DNA of 64,000 bases from Chelonoidis abingdonii (lineage: Eukaryota > Chordata > Testudines > Testudinidae): assembly GCF_003597395.2 (NCBI RefSeq), contig NC_133777.1, forward strand, positions 14,483,917 through 14,547,916, in the 5' to 3' direction. How positions within the stretch are numbered: position 1 is the stretch's first letter; every line of letters begins with the position of its first letter. Below, piece after piece: positions 44,199 to 55,604 of this stretch. The notes beneath the pieces were generated by a model. It worked only from the letters and a program-made list of their open reading frames with translations. It made no database searches and was not told the DNA's origin. The position numbers were made by a program, and so were the translations under genes.

Positions 44199-46235
44199 GG
44201 GTATGTCTACACTATGAAATTAGGTCGATTTAATAGAAGTCAATTTTTTAGAAATCTGTTTGATACAGTTGATTGTGTGTGTCTCCACTAAGCGCATGAA
44301 GTCGGCAGTGTGCGTGCACAGTACCGCGGCTAGTGTTGACTTTGGGAGCATTGCACTGTGGTAGCTTTCCTACAGTTTCCGCAGTCTCCGCTGCCCATTG
44401 GAATTCTGGGTTGAGCTCCCATTGCCTGATGGGGCAAATACATTGTCACAGGTGGTTCTGGGTACATCATCAGTCCCCCTCTCCCCTCGCTTCCTCCCTC
44501 CATGAAAGCGACAGCAAAAAATCGTTTCTCGCCTTTTTTCCTGGGTTACCCATGCAGATGACATACCATGGCAAGCATGGAGCCCACTCAGTTCACCGTC
44601 ACTGTACGTCTCCTGGGTGCTGCTGGCAAACCTGGTACTGCAGTGCTACATAGCAGCATCCCCTGCCTTGCCTTGCGGACAGCAGATAGTGCAATACAAC
44701 TGCTAACCATCGTCATTGTCCCATGGGTGCTCCTGGCCAACCTCGGTTAGGCTGGTCGGGGGAACCTGTGCAGACATGGGTGCTCCTGGCTGGCCTCGGT
44801 GGGGTTGATCGGGGGGCACCTGAACAAAAATGGTAATGAGTCTTAAGTTTCATCTAATGGAGATTCAGTCCTGCCTGGAATATCATGCCAGCTGAAGGCT
44901 TCTGCCTCAGGCTGCTCTCCCAGTCAGCAGCACCGCGCAGTTGCATCTACCCCAGCCTACCTCTTGTTCCCAGGCTCACGAAGCCTGGACAATAGTAAGA
45001 AGCAGTTCAACTATAGGCTGAGCAAGTGCAGTATGATGGTAGGATGGGCCTTTGGACATTTAAAAGCTCACTAGCACAGTTTACTGACTGGGATAGACCT
45101 CAACGAACCCAATATTCCCATCATTATTACTGCTTGCTTTGTGCTCCACATTATCTGTGAGAGTAAGAGGGAGATGTTTATGGCAGGGTGGCAGGCTGGG
45201 GCAAATCACCTGGCCGCTGATTACGTGCAGCCAGACACCAGGGCGGTTAGAAGAGCACATCAGGGCGCGCTGTGCATCAGAGAAGCTTTGAAAACCAGTT
45301 TCATAACTGGCCAGACTATGGTGTGAAAGTTCTGTTTGTTTCTCCTTGATGAAAACCCATCGCCTTGGTTCACTCTACTTCCCTGTAAGCCAACCACCCT
45401 CCCCTCTCCACTTTGATCTCCGCTTGCAGAGGCAATAAAGTCATTGTTGTTTCAAATTCATGCATTCTTTATTAATTCATCCACAAATGGGGTGATAACT
45501 GCCAAGGTAGTCTAGGAGGGGTGGGGGAGGAGGGAAGCACAAGGGTGGAGTTGTTGTAAGGGCACCCCCTAGAATGGCATGCAAATCATTATAGAAGCAG
45601 CATGTCTGGGGCTGTGACCTTGAGTGGCCGTTTGCCTCTCTTGTTCTTTGGTAGGGTTGCCTGAGCTCCTTAAGACACATGTGGCACTGCTGTGTGTCCC
45701 TCCTATAACCTCTGTCCTTCATGCCCTTGGACATTTTTTCAAATATTCTGGCATTTTGCCTTTTGAAACGGAGTTTGGATAGCACAGATTCATTTCCCCA
45801 TACAGCGATCAGATGCATTACCTCCTGTTAGGTCCATGCTGGAGCTCTTTTGCGATTCTGGGACTCCAAGGTCACCTATGCTGATCAAACTCGCCACACT
45901 GACCAAACAGGAAATGAAATTCAAAAGTTCGCAAGACTTTTCCTGTCTACCTGGCCAGTGCATCTGAGTTGAGAGTGCTGTCCAGAGCGGTCACAATTGA
46001 GCATTCTGGGATAGCTCCTGGAGGCCAATACCATCAAATTGCGTCAACACTACCCCAAATTTGACCCAGCAGGGTCAATTTCAGCACTAATCCCTTTGTC
46101 AGGGAGGAGTACAGAAATCGATTTTAAGAGCCCTTTAAGTCAACAAAAATGGCTTTGTCGTGTGGACAGGTGCAGGGTTAAATCGATCTAACGCTGCTAA
46201 ATTCGACCTAAACTCGTAGTGTTGTAGACCAGGGC
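44199..46235 (+). mobile_element. PIF/Harbinger element with dead transposase, 2037 bp
   Basis: Starts GGGTATGTCTACACTATG and ends GTTGTAGACCAGGGC. Flanks are TAA (44196-44198) and TTA (46236-46238), one base apart from a perfect duplication. The 5' part (to about 44560) and 3' part (from about 45680) match 29139-30230. The middle holds a degenerate transposase at 44950-45326. A frame at 44568-44750 (MASMEPTQFTVTV) may be an upstream portion of the same coding region. It sits inside a SINE. No intact gene remains, so it cannot mobilise itself. Confidence 0.9.
44950..45326 (+). pseudogene. Harbinger transposase, C-terminal remnant
   Basis: One frame reads PAYLLFPGSRSLDNSKKQFN, then YRLSKCSMMVGWAFGHLKAH, an in-frame TAG at 45072-45074, then IPIIITACFVLHIICESK and a downstream tail that stops at 45324-45326. 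This is the last part of the PIF/Harbinger DDE nuclease, related to vertebrate HARBI1. Known families have a glutamate in the V-E-x-A-F-G motif. Here codons 45042-45047 give G-W, so the third catalytic acid is lost. The N-terminal part with the two aspartates is not readable. Confidence 0.85.
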
Positions 46236-46322
46236 TTAGTGGCCGAGAAAAGAATTGAACCTGGGTCTCCCACATCACATGCCAGTAACCCAACCATTGG
46301 ACAAGACGTCCTCTTCTTCCAT
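46236..46322 (-). repeat. MIR-like SINE, second half
   Basis: Resumes 'ttagtggccgagaaaagaat' with 'tgaacctgggtctcccacat' and 'taacccaaccattggac', the downstream part of the reverse SINE whose first half is 44100-44198. Confidence 0.85.
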
Positions 46323-47810
46323 TGTATTTGTTAGTCATGCAAAAATAAAGCTGTGGCTGAGTTTTTTTAACTTTATTTCCAAGTTGATTCTTGCACTTAG
46401 TTTTTGCAGGTTTGCAGTGTAGTTTTTAAACTTTCCTTGGTTTATGTTGTATACATTTCTCATCAGAAGCATCAAGAGGAGCAAAAGGTCACGGACAGTG
46501 TGACAAATGTTACTCTCCAATCTCTCTGTTCTTGCAGGGTTTTTTCTTAAAGTCACTTATTTCATTTTGCTACTAACAGAACCTTTGTACATTGGACAAA
46601 TTCAATAACCATGACTCAATCTACAACCCATACTGAGCTGTCTTCCATTTCATCTTACCTATTAAAATCAGCACAGAGCGTTTGATGAGTGGAGAAAGGA
46701 TTGATTCCAAGCTATATAAACTCTGACAAAGTGGAGGGGTGCACTAGAATCATGAAAGAGCTACTGTATTACTCAGGGCTGCACACATTGATGCATGCGC
46801 CTTTCAACGTGAGCAAACACTTCATGTGTCACCCCTTTCACCTCTGACCTTTAGGAGCCCTATTTCTGCAATTATGCATCACCTTTTCACTTTTCATTTA
46901 TTATTTATCTGATGGGGACAGTAACAGATGCTACCTTGTGCTTTCAGAAAAAGGCCTGTTGTCTTGGAGCTTTGGTTCAAGTCAGCTGCTTAACTGATAT
47001 TTTGCAACAGCACAGGGCACAGTATATGCATTAAATAGCAGCAAAGGTGTGTTTAGTACTGCTTCTCTTCAGCTAAAACTTTTCTACCCAAAGCCACAAT
47101 CCATCTCAACAATAGTCAGTCAGATGCATGACGGCTCAGATTTTCTACTGGGCCAAATCCTAGAATCTTTAGTTGGCACCAAATCCTCCAGCCCAGCCTG
47201 AGGAAGGGTTATAATTACACCAAGCCCAAAATACACAGATACTCTGCAGGCTGGTGCTAGATGCCTGATGGATCACATACTGGGTAATAGCACAAGAGGA
47301 CTCCATTGTTATTAAACTAAGTGGGCTCTTTACTAATGCATCAATTTATAGAGGTGCCCCAAATGCGGCTCGGCATTCCTAGTGATCTACACACAGACTG
47401 ATTTCCTGGTGCCTCCCTGAAACTCCTCTCTTCCTCCAGGTTGCTATACTAGACAGGAAAAGACTGCAGAGGGGTACCCCATGATCTCTGCACTCCCCTA
47501 GGGTGCCTGTCCACCTGGCACTGTGAGAGGTGATCATTAGAGAAGAAGCCAAGGTCCTGGCCAGAAGATCAGCAGCTGCACGGGTCCACTAACCACAACA
47601 CACAAATAAACAGGTACTGTGCTACTGTGACAGCCCTAAAGTTGCAGTAGTAGTTGGTGTGTGTACAGGCCTCTGACAGAATACTGGGAAGCAACACCTG
47701 TTGAGTTCTGGGGAAGCAGGCGGGCATATGAAGGCCCATACCCCAGCCTAAGGAGAGGAGCAACTAAATCCAGGGCTCAAATGAATTTGGGGGACAACAA
47801 ATGATAAACC
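46323..47810. other. Unassigned non-coding DNA
   Basis: No gene or recognised element in about 1.5 kb. Confidence 0.4.
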
Positions 47811-47818
47811 AGGAACAA

Positions 47819-47943
47819 GTGGTGTTGCCAACCCTCCAGGATTGGCCTGGAGTCTCTAGGAATAAAATATTGCTCTTTAATTAAAAAGATTATGTTATGT
47901 GATGAAATCTCCAGGAATATATCCAATCAAAATTGGCAAGTCT
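47819..47943 (+). mobile_element. Short hAT-like MITE
   Basis: Runs from 'ggtgttgccaaccctccagg' to 'caaaattggcaagtct', with 'aaagattatgttatgtgatg' inside. Flanked by AGGAACA on both sides (47811-47817 and 47944-47950), part of an approximate 8-bp hAT duplication. Same family as 14278-14398. Confidence 0.72.
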
Positions 47944-47950
47944 AGGAACA

Positions 47951-48911
47951 GATGTGAGGGTCACAGGGTCATAAGCATTAAACCTGAGGGGGACACCAAG
48001 CAGAGGAACTCTGCCCAGATGTGTGAGTGAAGAGAGGAACAGAAGTAGGCCTCATAGTCACAGAGCACCTCCCTGTCCAGCATCCTCCTCCTGGTGGAAT
48101 AGATGGTCACATTTGCCAGTGCCAGGAGGTGGAAGACAAGGAAGCCTCACAACTTCATGGGACCAAAGATAGAGTGTGCATAAATCAATAGCTGAGCCAG
48201 GACTTTGGTCACTTAAACACCAATTAATTCCCCCTAGGTTGGACCTGACAGGGCCTAATTAGTGAATGAGAATAGGCTGAGGGAGGACTAACGAGCAAAT
48301 TGGCCCGTTAACGCAGCAGATATAGGAAAGCACAGGAAAGATGTGTAGGGGAGAAGGAACCAGGACCAATTTCTGGGTAAAGATCCCTTCTCTTTCCTCT
48401 CCTATCCCTGGCCAAGAACTGAGGAGAAACTGAAACTGTAAATAATATGGTGCCTGGATCAGTTAGGTGGTAGGTAGAGCAAATGTAAACAAACTACAGT
48501 GGGTGTTTAACAACTGAAGGCCTCAGTCAGTGTAGGCAGAATAGAAGACAGGACTGGGAAGTTGCCCTGTAACAAGGCCTGATGCCCAAAGCCTGGTTAG
48601 TCAGGTGCTACACATATGACCAGGATATGGCCTTCAATTTTTACCAAGCTATCATCCTACTGAACTGGATAAGGACTGCAGGGCTTGGCCCAATGTAAAC
48701 AGATGCTATTTCAGTTCCTGAATGGTGAAAATGCAACAAGAAGATTAAATCTCATCTTATTTCAGCCCTCTCAATGACTTCCTCAGGCTGAAAAAGCCCT
48801 CATGCAATGTGAATGCTGAAATATTTCGTTTTAAATAGGTGAAAATCTGAACACACAGCCTTGTTTAAAACTACCTTTAATTAACCTTCAAAATTATGTG
48901 TCATGTGAGCC
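47951..48911. other. Unassigned non-coding DNA
   Basis: No gene or recognised element. Confidence 0.4.
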
Positions 48912-48919
48912 CCTAAAAA

Positions 48920-49149
48920 CAGGTTTACCATACATCTGGGTTTTCCTGGACAAGACATCGTTTTTTGTTCCTCTAATCTCTGTCCAGGTGGATTTTTGAA
49001 ATATGAACAAATATCTGTGATTTGGTATTGCCACCCTCACTTTCGTGCAACCTTCAGAGTTGGGTGGCTGGAGAGCAGCGGTTGCTGTATGCCTCCTCCC
49101 ACCCCTCAGCAGCATCCTCTAGTTGGGAACTTGAAATATGGTAACCCTA
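48920..49149 (+). mobile_element. Non-autonomous hAT-like MITE, 230 bp
   Basis: Starts CAGGTTTACCATACATC and ends GAAATATGGTAACCCTA. Flanking 8-mers CCTAAAAA (48912-48919) and CCCAAAAA (49150-49157) match at seven of eight positions. The left half contains 'cctggacaagacatcg' and 'ctctgtccaggtggattttt', typical of this family. Confidence 0.8.
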
Positions 49150-49157
49150 CCCAAAAA

Positions 49158-50013
49158 GATATTAATCCCTTTGCCTTCTACCTTAGAGTGAGATTTTTGT
49201 AGGCACAAATTAGTTAGGTGATTTTCACTGGGAGCTGGGCACTTAACCCCTGCTTTTGCTTTTGCCGTTCAATGATGACCCTATATGTGACCCATTGTAC
49301 AGCCCAGTGAACAGAACCCAGATCTGTAGAGCCTGGGAGGGCTGATATTCTCACAGGGCCACCGGAAGGCCTAGCAGAGGCACAGCCAAGGAGCCACAGG
49401 AGAATAGGTGCCACAGGAAGTACCCTGCAAGAGATCCAGATTGACAGTACCCCACAGCCCTATGATTGGCCAAGTGCCCCTACTAAACCCCAGGGCTTGC
49501 CCTAGGAAGTGGTCTGGGCAATCACACAGACTTTGGCCTGTTACCATGCTGTACTTTGTCTTGTCTCCTGATCTGACTCCAGCCTGACTTTGACACTGAC
49601 TCCTGCCTCACAGTTCTAACGTAGTACTGCATCTAATCTCTGACCCTGACCTTGCAATTCCTCAAACTCCAGCCTGGCAAATTCTGTCCCTGGTGGGCAG
49701 ACCTCAGTCCAACTGTGACTGCTAGGCAAGACTGCCTATACCCCAGTCCCTTACACCCATCAACTCTCAAAGTGATTTATCATTTTTTGAGATCTGTCTG
49801 CACAGCCAGTAGTGAGATTTGAATGATAGCGCCTTTAATTTTCACTTCCCTGTAAGGAGGTGTAGACTTTCTATCACTCACATTTATATTGGGATTTGGG
49901 TCTAGAGCTGGCAACGTTCAAAAGGTTCAGTTGGTTTCTAGATGACTGCAGGAAAGGGAATGACAGGCGTTGAGGGGTGGTTGCATTGCTTGGAGCATGA
50001 AGATGCTGTAGTC
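49158..50013. other. Unassigned non-coding DNA
   Basis: No gene or recognised element. Confidence 0.4.
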
Positions 50014-50016
50014 TGA

Positions 50017-50310
50017 GGCTATGTCTTCACTACCCGCCGTATCGGCAGGTAGCAATCGATTGCTCGGGGATCGATATATCGCGTCTCATCTAGACGCGAT
50101 ATATCGATCCCCGAACGCGCTTATATCGATTCCGGAACTCCACCAAGTCGAGCGGAGTTGCGGAATCAACAGGGGGAGCCGTGGACATCGATCCCGTGCC
50201 ATGAGGACGGTGAGTAATTCGATCTTAGATACTTCAACTTCAGCTACGTTATTCACATAGCTGAAGTTGCGTATCTAAGATTGATTTTCCCCTGTAGTGT
50301 AGACCAGCCC
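50017..50310 (+). mobile_element. 294-bp PIF/Harbinger-type MITE, copy C
   Basis: Starts GGCTATGTCTTCACTAC and ends GTGTAGACCAGCCC, with a perfect TGA target duplication (50014-50016, 50311-50313). Same length as copies A and B but more diverged. The frame at 50021-50260 is a chance frame of the repeat. Confidence 0.92.
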
Positions 50311-50313
50311 TGA

Positions 50314-50911
50314 GTGGTGACAGTATGAGGGGCCTTGACTGTCCTTAATTTGTAACTGCTTTGCTTTTTGCCAAGGGGAAGAGAGAGGGCTGGGCTTCAT
50401 TCTACAGTATACTAAACTGAGCAACTTCAGCTTCCATTGAAATCAATGGGAAATGAAGGCACTCAATTTACTGTGGTGTCTGGGGATTTAGTTGTAATGA
50501 GATTTGAAGCTATCCAAATATTAATTGCTTCAGTTGCACTAATGCCATTGTGGGGGAAAACCTTTAAGAGGTTTTTTAATACTATGTTTCACAGAGTAAG
50601 GCTCAGGTGACAGAGACAGAATTAAATAAATAAATTGGACAAAAACCTCAAGTAACTCATTTTGAAATCTCCTTAGTCAAGCCTGTAAAAATCTAGTAGG
50701 TGGGAATTTTCTTTTTTTAAAGCAAGCTTTAAAAAATATTCATGGAGGATACTCTCCTTTTTTAATTAAAACAGGAATAGATGAGAGCTCCAGGGAAAAG
50801 CACATTTCCTTTAATAGCCTAGTAAGTAATTGCTATGGCATCCTATCCATTACGGTAATATCCAGCAAAAGACCCATCAAGTACTACCTGATCCTCTAAT
50901 AATGAATATCT

Positions 50912-50942
<31 letters not shown>

Positions 50943-52287
50943 ATCCCTGAGACTTTACACTGGACTGTGAATAAAACTGCTGCTAGAGAAGCACTGCACT
51001 TTTTGCAGATGCTTAGAGATCCTTTCAGTAGAAGCTAGAACATGTACAATTAAATAATCCTCATAAATCTTGGAAATTAAAGTGGTTAATACTACTAAAA
51101 TGCTGTGGATAAATGCCAGGACTCTTCCATTGCTAAATGAACTCCACTAACACCCCTCTGAGGCATATCTGGAGTTCTGTGCAACACAGCTAACTGCACT
51201 GTCCAAAATAGCCAGTGCATTTGCCTCCCCCAACAGTCCGAATGTAGCTGTGGTAATGAACAAGAAAGACTGAGCCTTCCTTTTAACAATAGGGAAATAT
51301 CCATGCTTTGCTTAAGCTTGTAGTGTGGCTTTTTAGCATTTGGGACTTTTCTTGGAAATGGATCTCCGAGACAGCAATACTTCCTGACAGATTCCTTGTC
51401 AATGTTCAAGCAACTCAGGAACACATCATTACAAAGTAAATGTGCTTTCAAATTAATTGGCTGTCTTGTTTGAGTTGTCTGGCTTCTCAAAGTCTTGTGT
51501 TTCTATCTTAATTTGTGAATCTATTGGCCATGTGACAAAGGACAAATAGGGTAGTCTACCATTAAATGGGATTCCAATTAATCTGAGACAATAATGCTGT
51601 TCCTCTTCAAAAGGCAGACATCATTCCAAAGGGATCTCCAGGAATATTTTCAACAAATGGGATCATACCATGTCATCCATTTTGAAGTAGTTTTCCTGAT
51701 CTCAATGGGTAAGGAGTGCTGGTTAAAAGTGGAGGGCAGGATATTTTCAAATTCACCACTCAACAGTGATGACTCTTCCTCCTTTTCAGAGAAAAGTTTA
51801 TTTGCCCCCAGTCTCGTTCTTCCTTTCAGCAAGTGGATATTTTCCTTCTTCAGAGATTTTTAAGTAAAAAGCCTCAAACAAGATTTAGGCAAAATTCCCA
51901 GTTTTCACAGCAACACCTAGTAAAACATGATCTGCCAATTTTCACACCACCACCTTATAAAATATGATCTGCTGTCATCGTGCATCCATTCTCTCTTAAA
52001 AGCCTGCAGCAGTGGTTATATAGTCTGACATTAAACACAGATGGTCAGAGGAACTTATATCAGGAGTGAATTTGGCCTATAAAGACTACAAAATATTTCA
52101 ATTTTTGAAATAAAAAAAAATCAGTGGAATAAATACAAACTGACTCCTTTAAACACTGATCTCAACCTCTCATTTGAAGTAGGGCTGACAGAAACTCTTG
52201 CCATTTTTCCATGGCATTATATAGCAAGGACTATACATTGCCATCATTATTTCTTTCCTTATATTATTGAATGGTATGTTTTATCCT
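50314..52287. other. Mostly unassigned; palindromic repeat and (TA)n
   Basis: At 50410-50470 'cagcttccattgaaatcaat' with 'gggaaatgaaggcactcaat' is a palindromic short repeat. At 50911-50939 there is a (TA)n tract of about 14 units. No gene is recognised. Frames on both strands at 51095-51863 lack domains. Confidence 0.45.
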
Positions 52288-52390
52288 GGGAATATCCCAT
52301 TTTCAAAACTGTGGGCAAAATCTTGGTCCCATGGAAGTCAATGGGAGTTTTGCCCTGATTTCAACGGGGCCAGGATTTCACCCCATGGAT
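52288..52390. repeat. Palindromic short repeat
   Basis: 'gggcaaaatcttggtcccat' and 'gggagttttgccctgatttc' with 'ccaggatttcacccca' form the palindromic family around 'ggaagtcaatggg'. Confidence 0.6.
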
Positions 52391-52394
52391 CTAA

Positions 52395-54197
52395 TCCAAA
52401 ACACATCACAGAGAAACTAAATGAATTCTTTGCATCAGTCTTCACTGCAGAGGATGTGAGGGAGATTCCCAAATCTGAGCCATTCTATTTAGGTGACAAA
52501 TCTGAGGAACTGTCCTAGATTGAGGTGTCTTTAGAAGTGGTTTTGGAACAAACTGATAAACTAAACAGTAATAAGTCACCAGGACCAGATGGTATTCACC
52601 CAAGAGTTCTGAAGGAACTCAAATGTGAAATTGCTGGACTAACGACTATTGTCTGTAACCTACCATTTAAACCAGCTTCTGTACCAAATGACTGGAGGAT
52701 AGCTAATGTGACACCAGTTTTTAAAAAGGCTCCAGAGTCAACCCCTGCAATTACAGGCGAGCAAACCTGACTTCAGTATCAGTCAAACTGGTTGAAACCA
52801 TAGTAAAGAACAAAATTGTCAGACACATACATGAACGTAACTTGTTGGGGAGAGTCTACATGGTTTTTGTAAAAGAAAATTGTACCTCTCACCAATCTAC
52901 CAGAATTCTTTTAGGGGGTCAACAAGCATGTGGACAAGCGGGATCCAGTGGATATAGTGTACTTAGATTTTCAGAAAGCCTTTGACAAGGTCCCTCACCA
53001 AAGGCTCTTAAGCAAAGTAAACAGTCACAAGATAAGAGGGAAGGTTCTCTCATGGATTGGTAACTAGTTAAAAGATAAGAAAACAAAGGGTAGGAATAAA
53101 TGGTCAGTTTTCAGAAGGGAGAGAGGTAAATAGTGGTGTCCTCCAGGAATCTGTACTGGGCCCAGTCCTATTCAACATATTCATCAACCATCTGGAAAAA
53201 CGGATAAGCAGTGAGGTGGCAAAATTTGCAGATGATACAAATCTATTCAAGATAGTTAAGTCCCAGGCAGACTGCTAAAATCTACAAAAGGATCTCTCAA
53301 AACTGGGTGCCTGGGCAACAAAATGGCAGATGAAATTCAGTGTTGATAAATGTAAAGTAATGCACATTGGAGAACATAATCCTAATAATACTTATAAAAT
53401 GATGGGGTCTAAATTAGCTGTGACCACTCACAAAAGAGATCTTAAAGTCACTGTGGATAGTTCTCTGAATGTGCATTGGCAGTCAAAAAAGTGAACAGAA
53501 TGTTGCAAATCATTAAGAAAGGGATAGATAAGACAAAAATATCATATTGCCTCTATATAAATCCATGGTACACCCACAGCTTGAATACTGTGTGCAGATG
53601 CAGTTGCCCCATCTCAAAAAAAGATATATTGGACTTGGAAAACATTCAGAAAAGGGCAACAAAAATGATTAGGGGTATGGAACAGCTGCCGTATGAGGAA
53701 AGATTAATAAGACTGGGACTTTTCAGCTTGGAAAAAGAGACCATGAAAGATGGATATGATAGAGGTCTATAAAATCATGAGGAAGTGTTATTTACTCTGT
53801 CTCATAACACAAAAACTAGGGACCACCAAATGAAATTAATAGGCAGCAGGTTTAAAACAAACAAAAGGAAGTATTTTTTCCCACAATGCACAGTCAACCT
53901 GTGGAACTCCTTGCCAGAGGATGTTGTGAAGGTCAACACTAAAACAGGGTTCAAAAAAGAACAGATAAATTCATGGATGATAGGTCCATCAATAGCTTTT
54001 AGCCAGGATAGGAAGGGATGGTGTCCCTAGCCTGTTTGCCAGAAGCTGGGAATGGCCCACAGGGGATGGATCACTTGATGACGACCTATTCTGTTCATTC
54101 CCTCTGGGGCACCTGACATTGGCCAATGTTGGAAGACAGGATACTGACCTAGGTGGAACTTTGGTCTGACCCAGTATGGTCATTCTTATGTTCTTTC
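52395..54197 (+). mobile_element. CR1/L3-type LINE, about 1.8 kb, forward, RT to 3' end
   Basis: This forward LINE lacks its 5' part. At 52525-52770 it encodes NSNKSPGPDGIHPRVLKELK and ASVPNDWRIANVTPVFKK of the early RT. Around 52965-53020 is DFQKAFDKVPHQRLLSK, near 53140 SGVLQESVLGPVLFNIFI, and at about 53216-53250 VAKFADDTNLF, where the FADD catalytic motif is intact. The C-terminal region at 53476-54030 includes RLGLFSLEK and [11 protein letters not shown]. The 3' end is 'tatggtcattcttatgttct', typical of this clade. Stops and frameshifts separate the frames, so it is not functional. Confidence 0.93.
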
Positions 54198-54360
54198 ACT
54201 GAGATTAATGGGAATCTTTCCACTGATTCCAGTGGGCTTTGACCCATGCTTTATAAGTGTTTCTCTAATTCTCTATTATAGGCCTTGATTCAGAAAAGGA
54301 CTAAAGCATGTGCTTAACTTTAAACATATGCTTCAGCACTTGCCTGAATCAGGTCCATAT
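54198..54360. repeat. Palindromic short repeats
   Basis: 'actgagattaatgggaatct' with 'ccactgattccagtgggctt' at 54200-54245, and 'cttgattcagaaaaggacta' with 'cttgcctgaatcaggtcc' at 54285-54352, which also holds 'catgtgcttaactttaaaca'. Members of the family at 12158-12275 and 13478-13552. Confidence 0.55.
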
Positions 54361-55024
54361 GCATTAATGAAAGAAGGCAGGGGACTGGTACGGTATTTCA
54401 AGGAATATATACTTTTCTCCTTGGGCTGCAATGTAAAAATGTATTCTTGTCTCTATCAGGCTAGTTAGTGGCACATATATGGAATCTTTGACTTTTAAAC
54501 TTAAAAACTTCCCAGTTAAGTTTTCTGGGTTCTAACATCCTAATTCCCTGGAAGGCAGCACTTTGAGTTACACAAAACTCAAATAAATATATTTAAATAA
54601 CTAAAATAATTACTAAGTTTCTCATTTCTTTTAGAAAAAATACTTGTAAGATTGTCAAGGACTCATAAAATATATAATTAATTACCCTGAGCCATATCAC
54701 ACCATCAATTTTTAAGCAGACCTATTAAACGTCAAGTTTTGCTTAAAACCAATAGGACAATATGACCCAATGTTTACTTCATTATGCAGTAAAAATAAAA
54801 GTATCCCCTCCCTATTTCACACCAACACAACGAATTTTGGGGGGTTAAGTTGAGCAATACCTATTCAAGTCAATAAGAACTATGCAAATAAAACCTTGTA
54901 CAAGGCTTTGAAAAGTTATACCTGAAGGCTTAATGCATATCTTGTACAGAATATAATTGACCCTATACATATTTTCTTATTACAATTACATCAAATATTT
55001 TATAGAAGTCATACCAGTTGAAGT
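54361..55024. other. Unassigned AT-rich DNA
   Basis: No gene or recognised element. Confidence 0.4.
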
Positions 55025-55325
55025 TAGCATTTCCTTCTTATTTATGTGTGTTATAATAGCACCTACAGGTCAACCATGACCAGGGCCCCATTGTGCAGTA
55101 ACTCCCTGCTCAAGATAGTTGACGATCTAAATACATAAAGTTGAAGGATGGGAGGGAGGGGAAGAAAAAGAAAGGATTGTCATCTTGATTTTACATATGG
55201 GGAATTGAGGCATAGTGAGATCTTTTTTGAACGTGGGCAAGTCACTTGAAGTCTGTGGCAGAACTGGAAATTGAACTCAGATCCTGAATCCCAGCCTAGT
55301 GTCTTAACCATAAGACTCTCCATCT
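55025..55325 (-). repeat. SINE with tail and MIR-like body, reverse, nearly complete
   Basis: The order is 'tagcacctacaggtcaacca', 'agggccccattgtgcagtaa', 'atgggagggaggggaagaaa', 'tatggggaattgaggcatag', 'ggcaagtcacttgaagtctg', 'gaaattgaactcagatcctg' and 'tagtgtcttaaccataagac'. It shows that the 'agcacctagaggcccc' tail unit and the MIR-like body belong to one reverse SINE, linking fragments elsewhere in the window. Confidence 0.75.
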
Positions 55326-55604
55326 TCCACCAGAAACTAAGCGAGGTCAGGTTTGGTCAGTAGTTGCATAGTAGTCCCTGGGAAATCCACTGTGTCACAC
55401 GGAGTGGTGTTACCTGGTATTTGCAGTGCTGCTGAAGAAGCAGAGCACACGACATAAATCCCAGGTCATAGCAACTTATGTTAATACTACCATGCACTTT
55501 TTACAGTAGAAGTATGTTCACCATGGTGTCATAACCAAACTCCACCTGTAGTTTCCATATAGTTATGTCGATATGCCTACCCACACCCTGTAATCATTTA
55601 TAAA

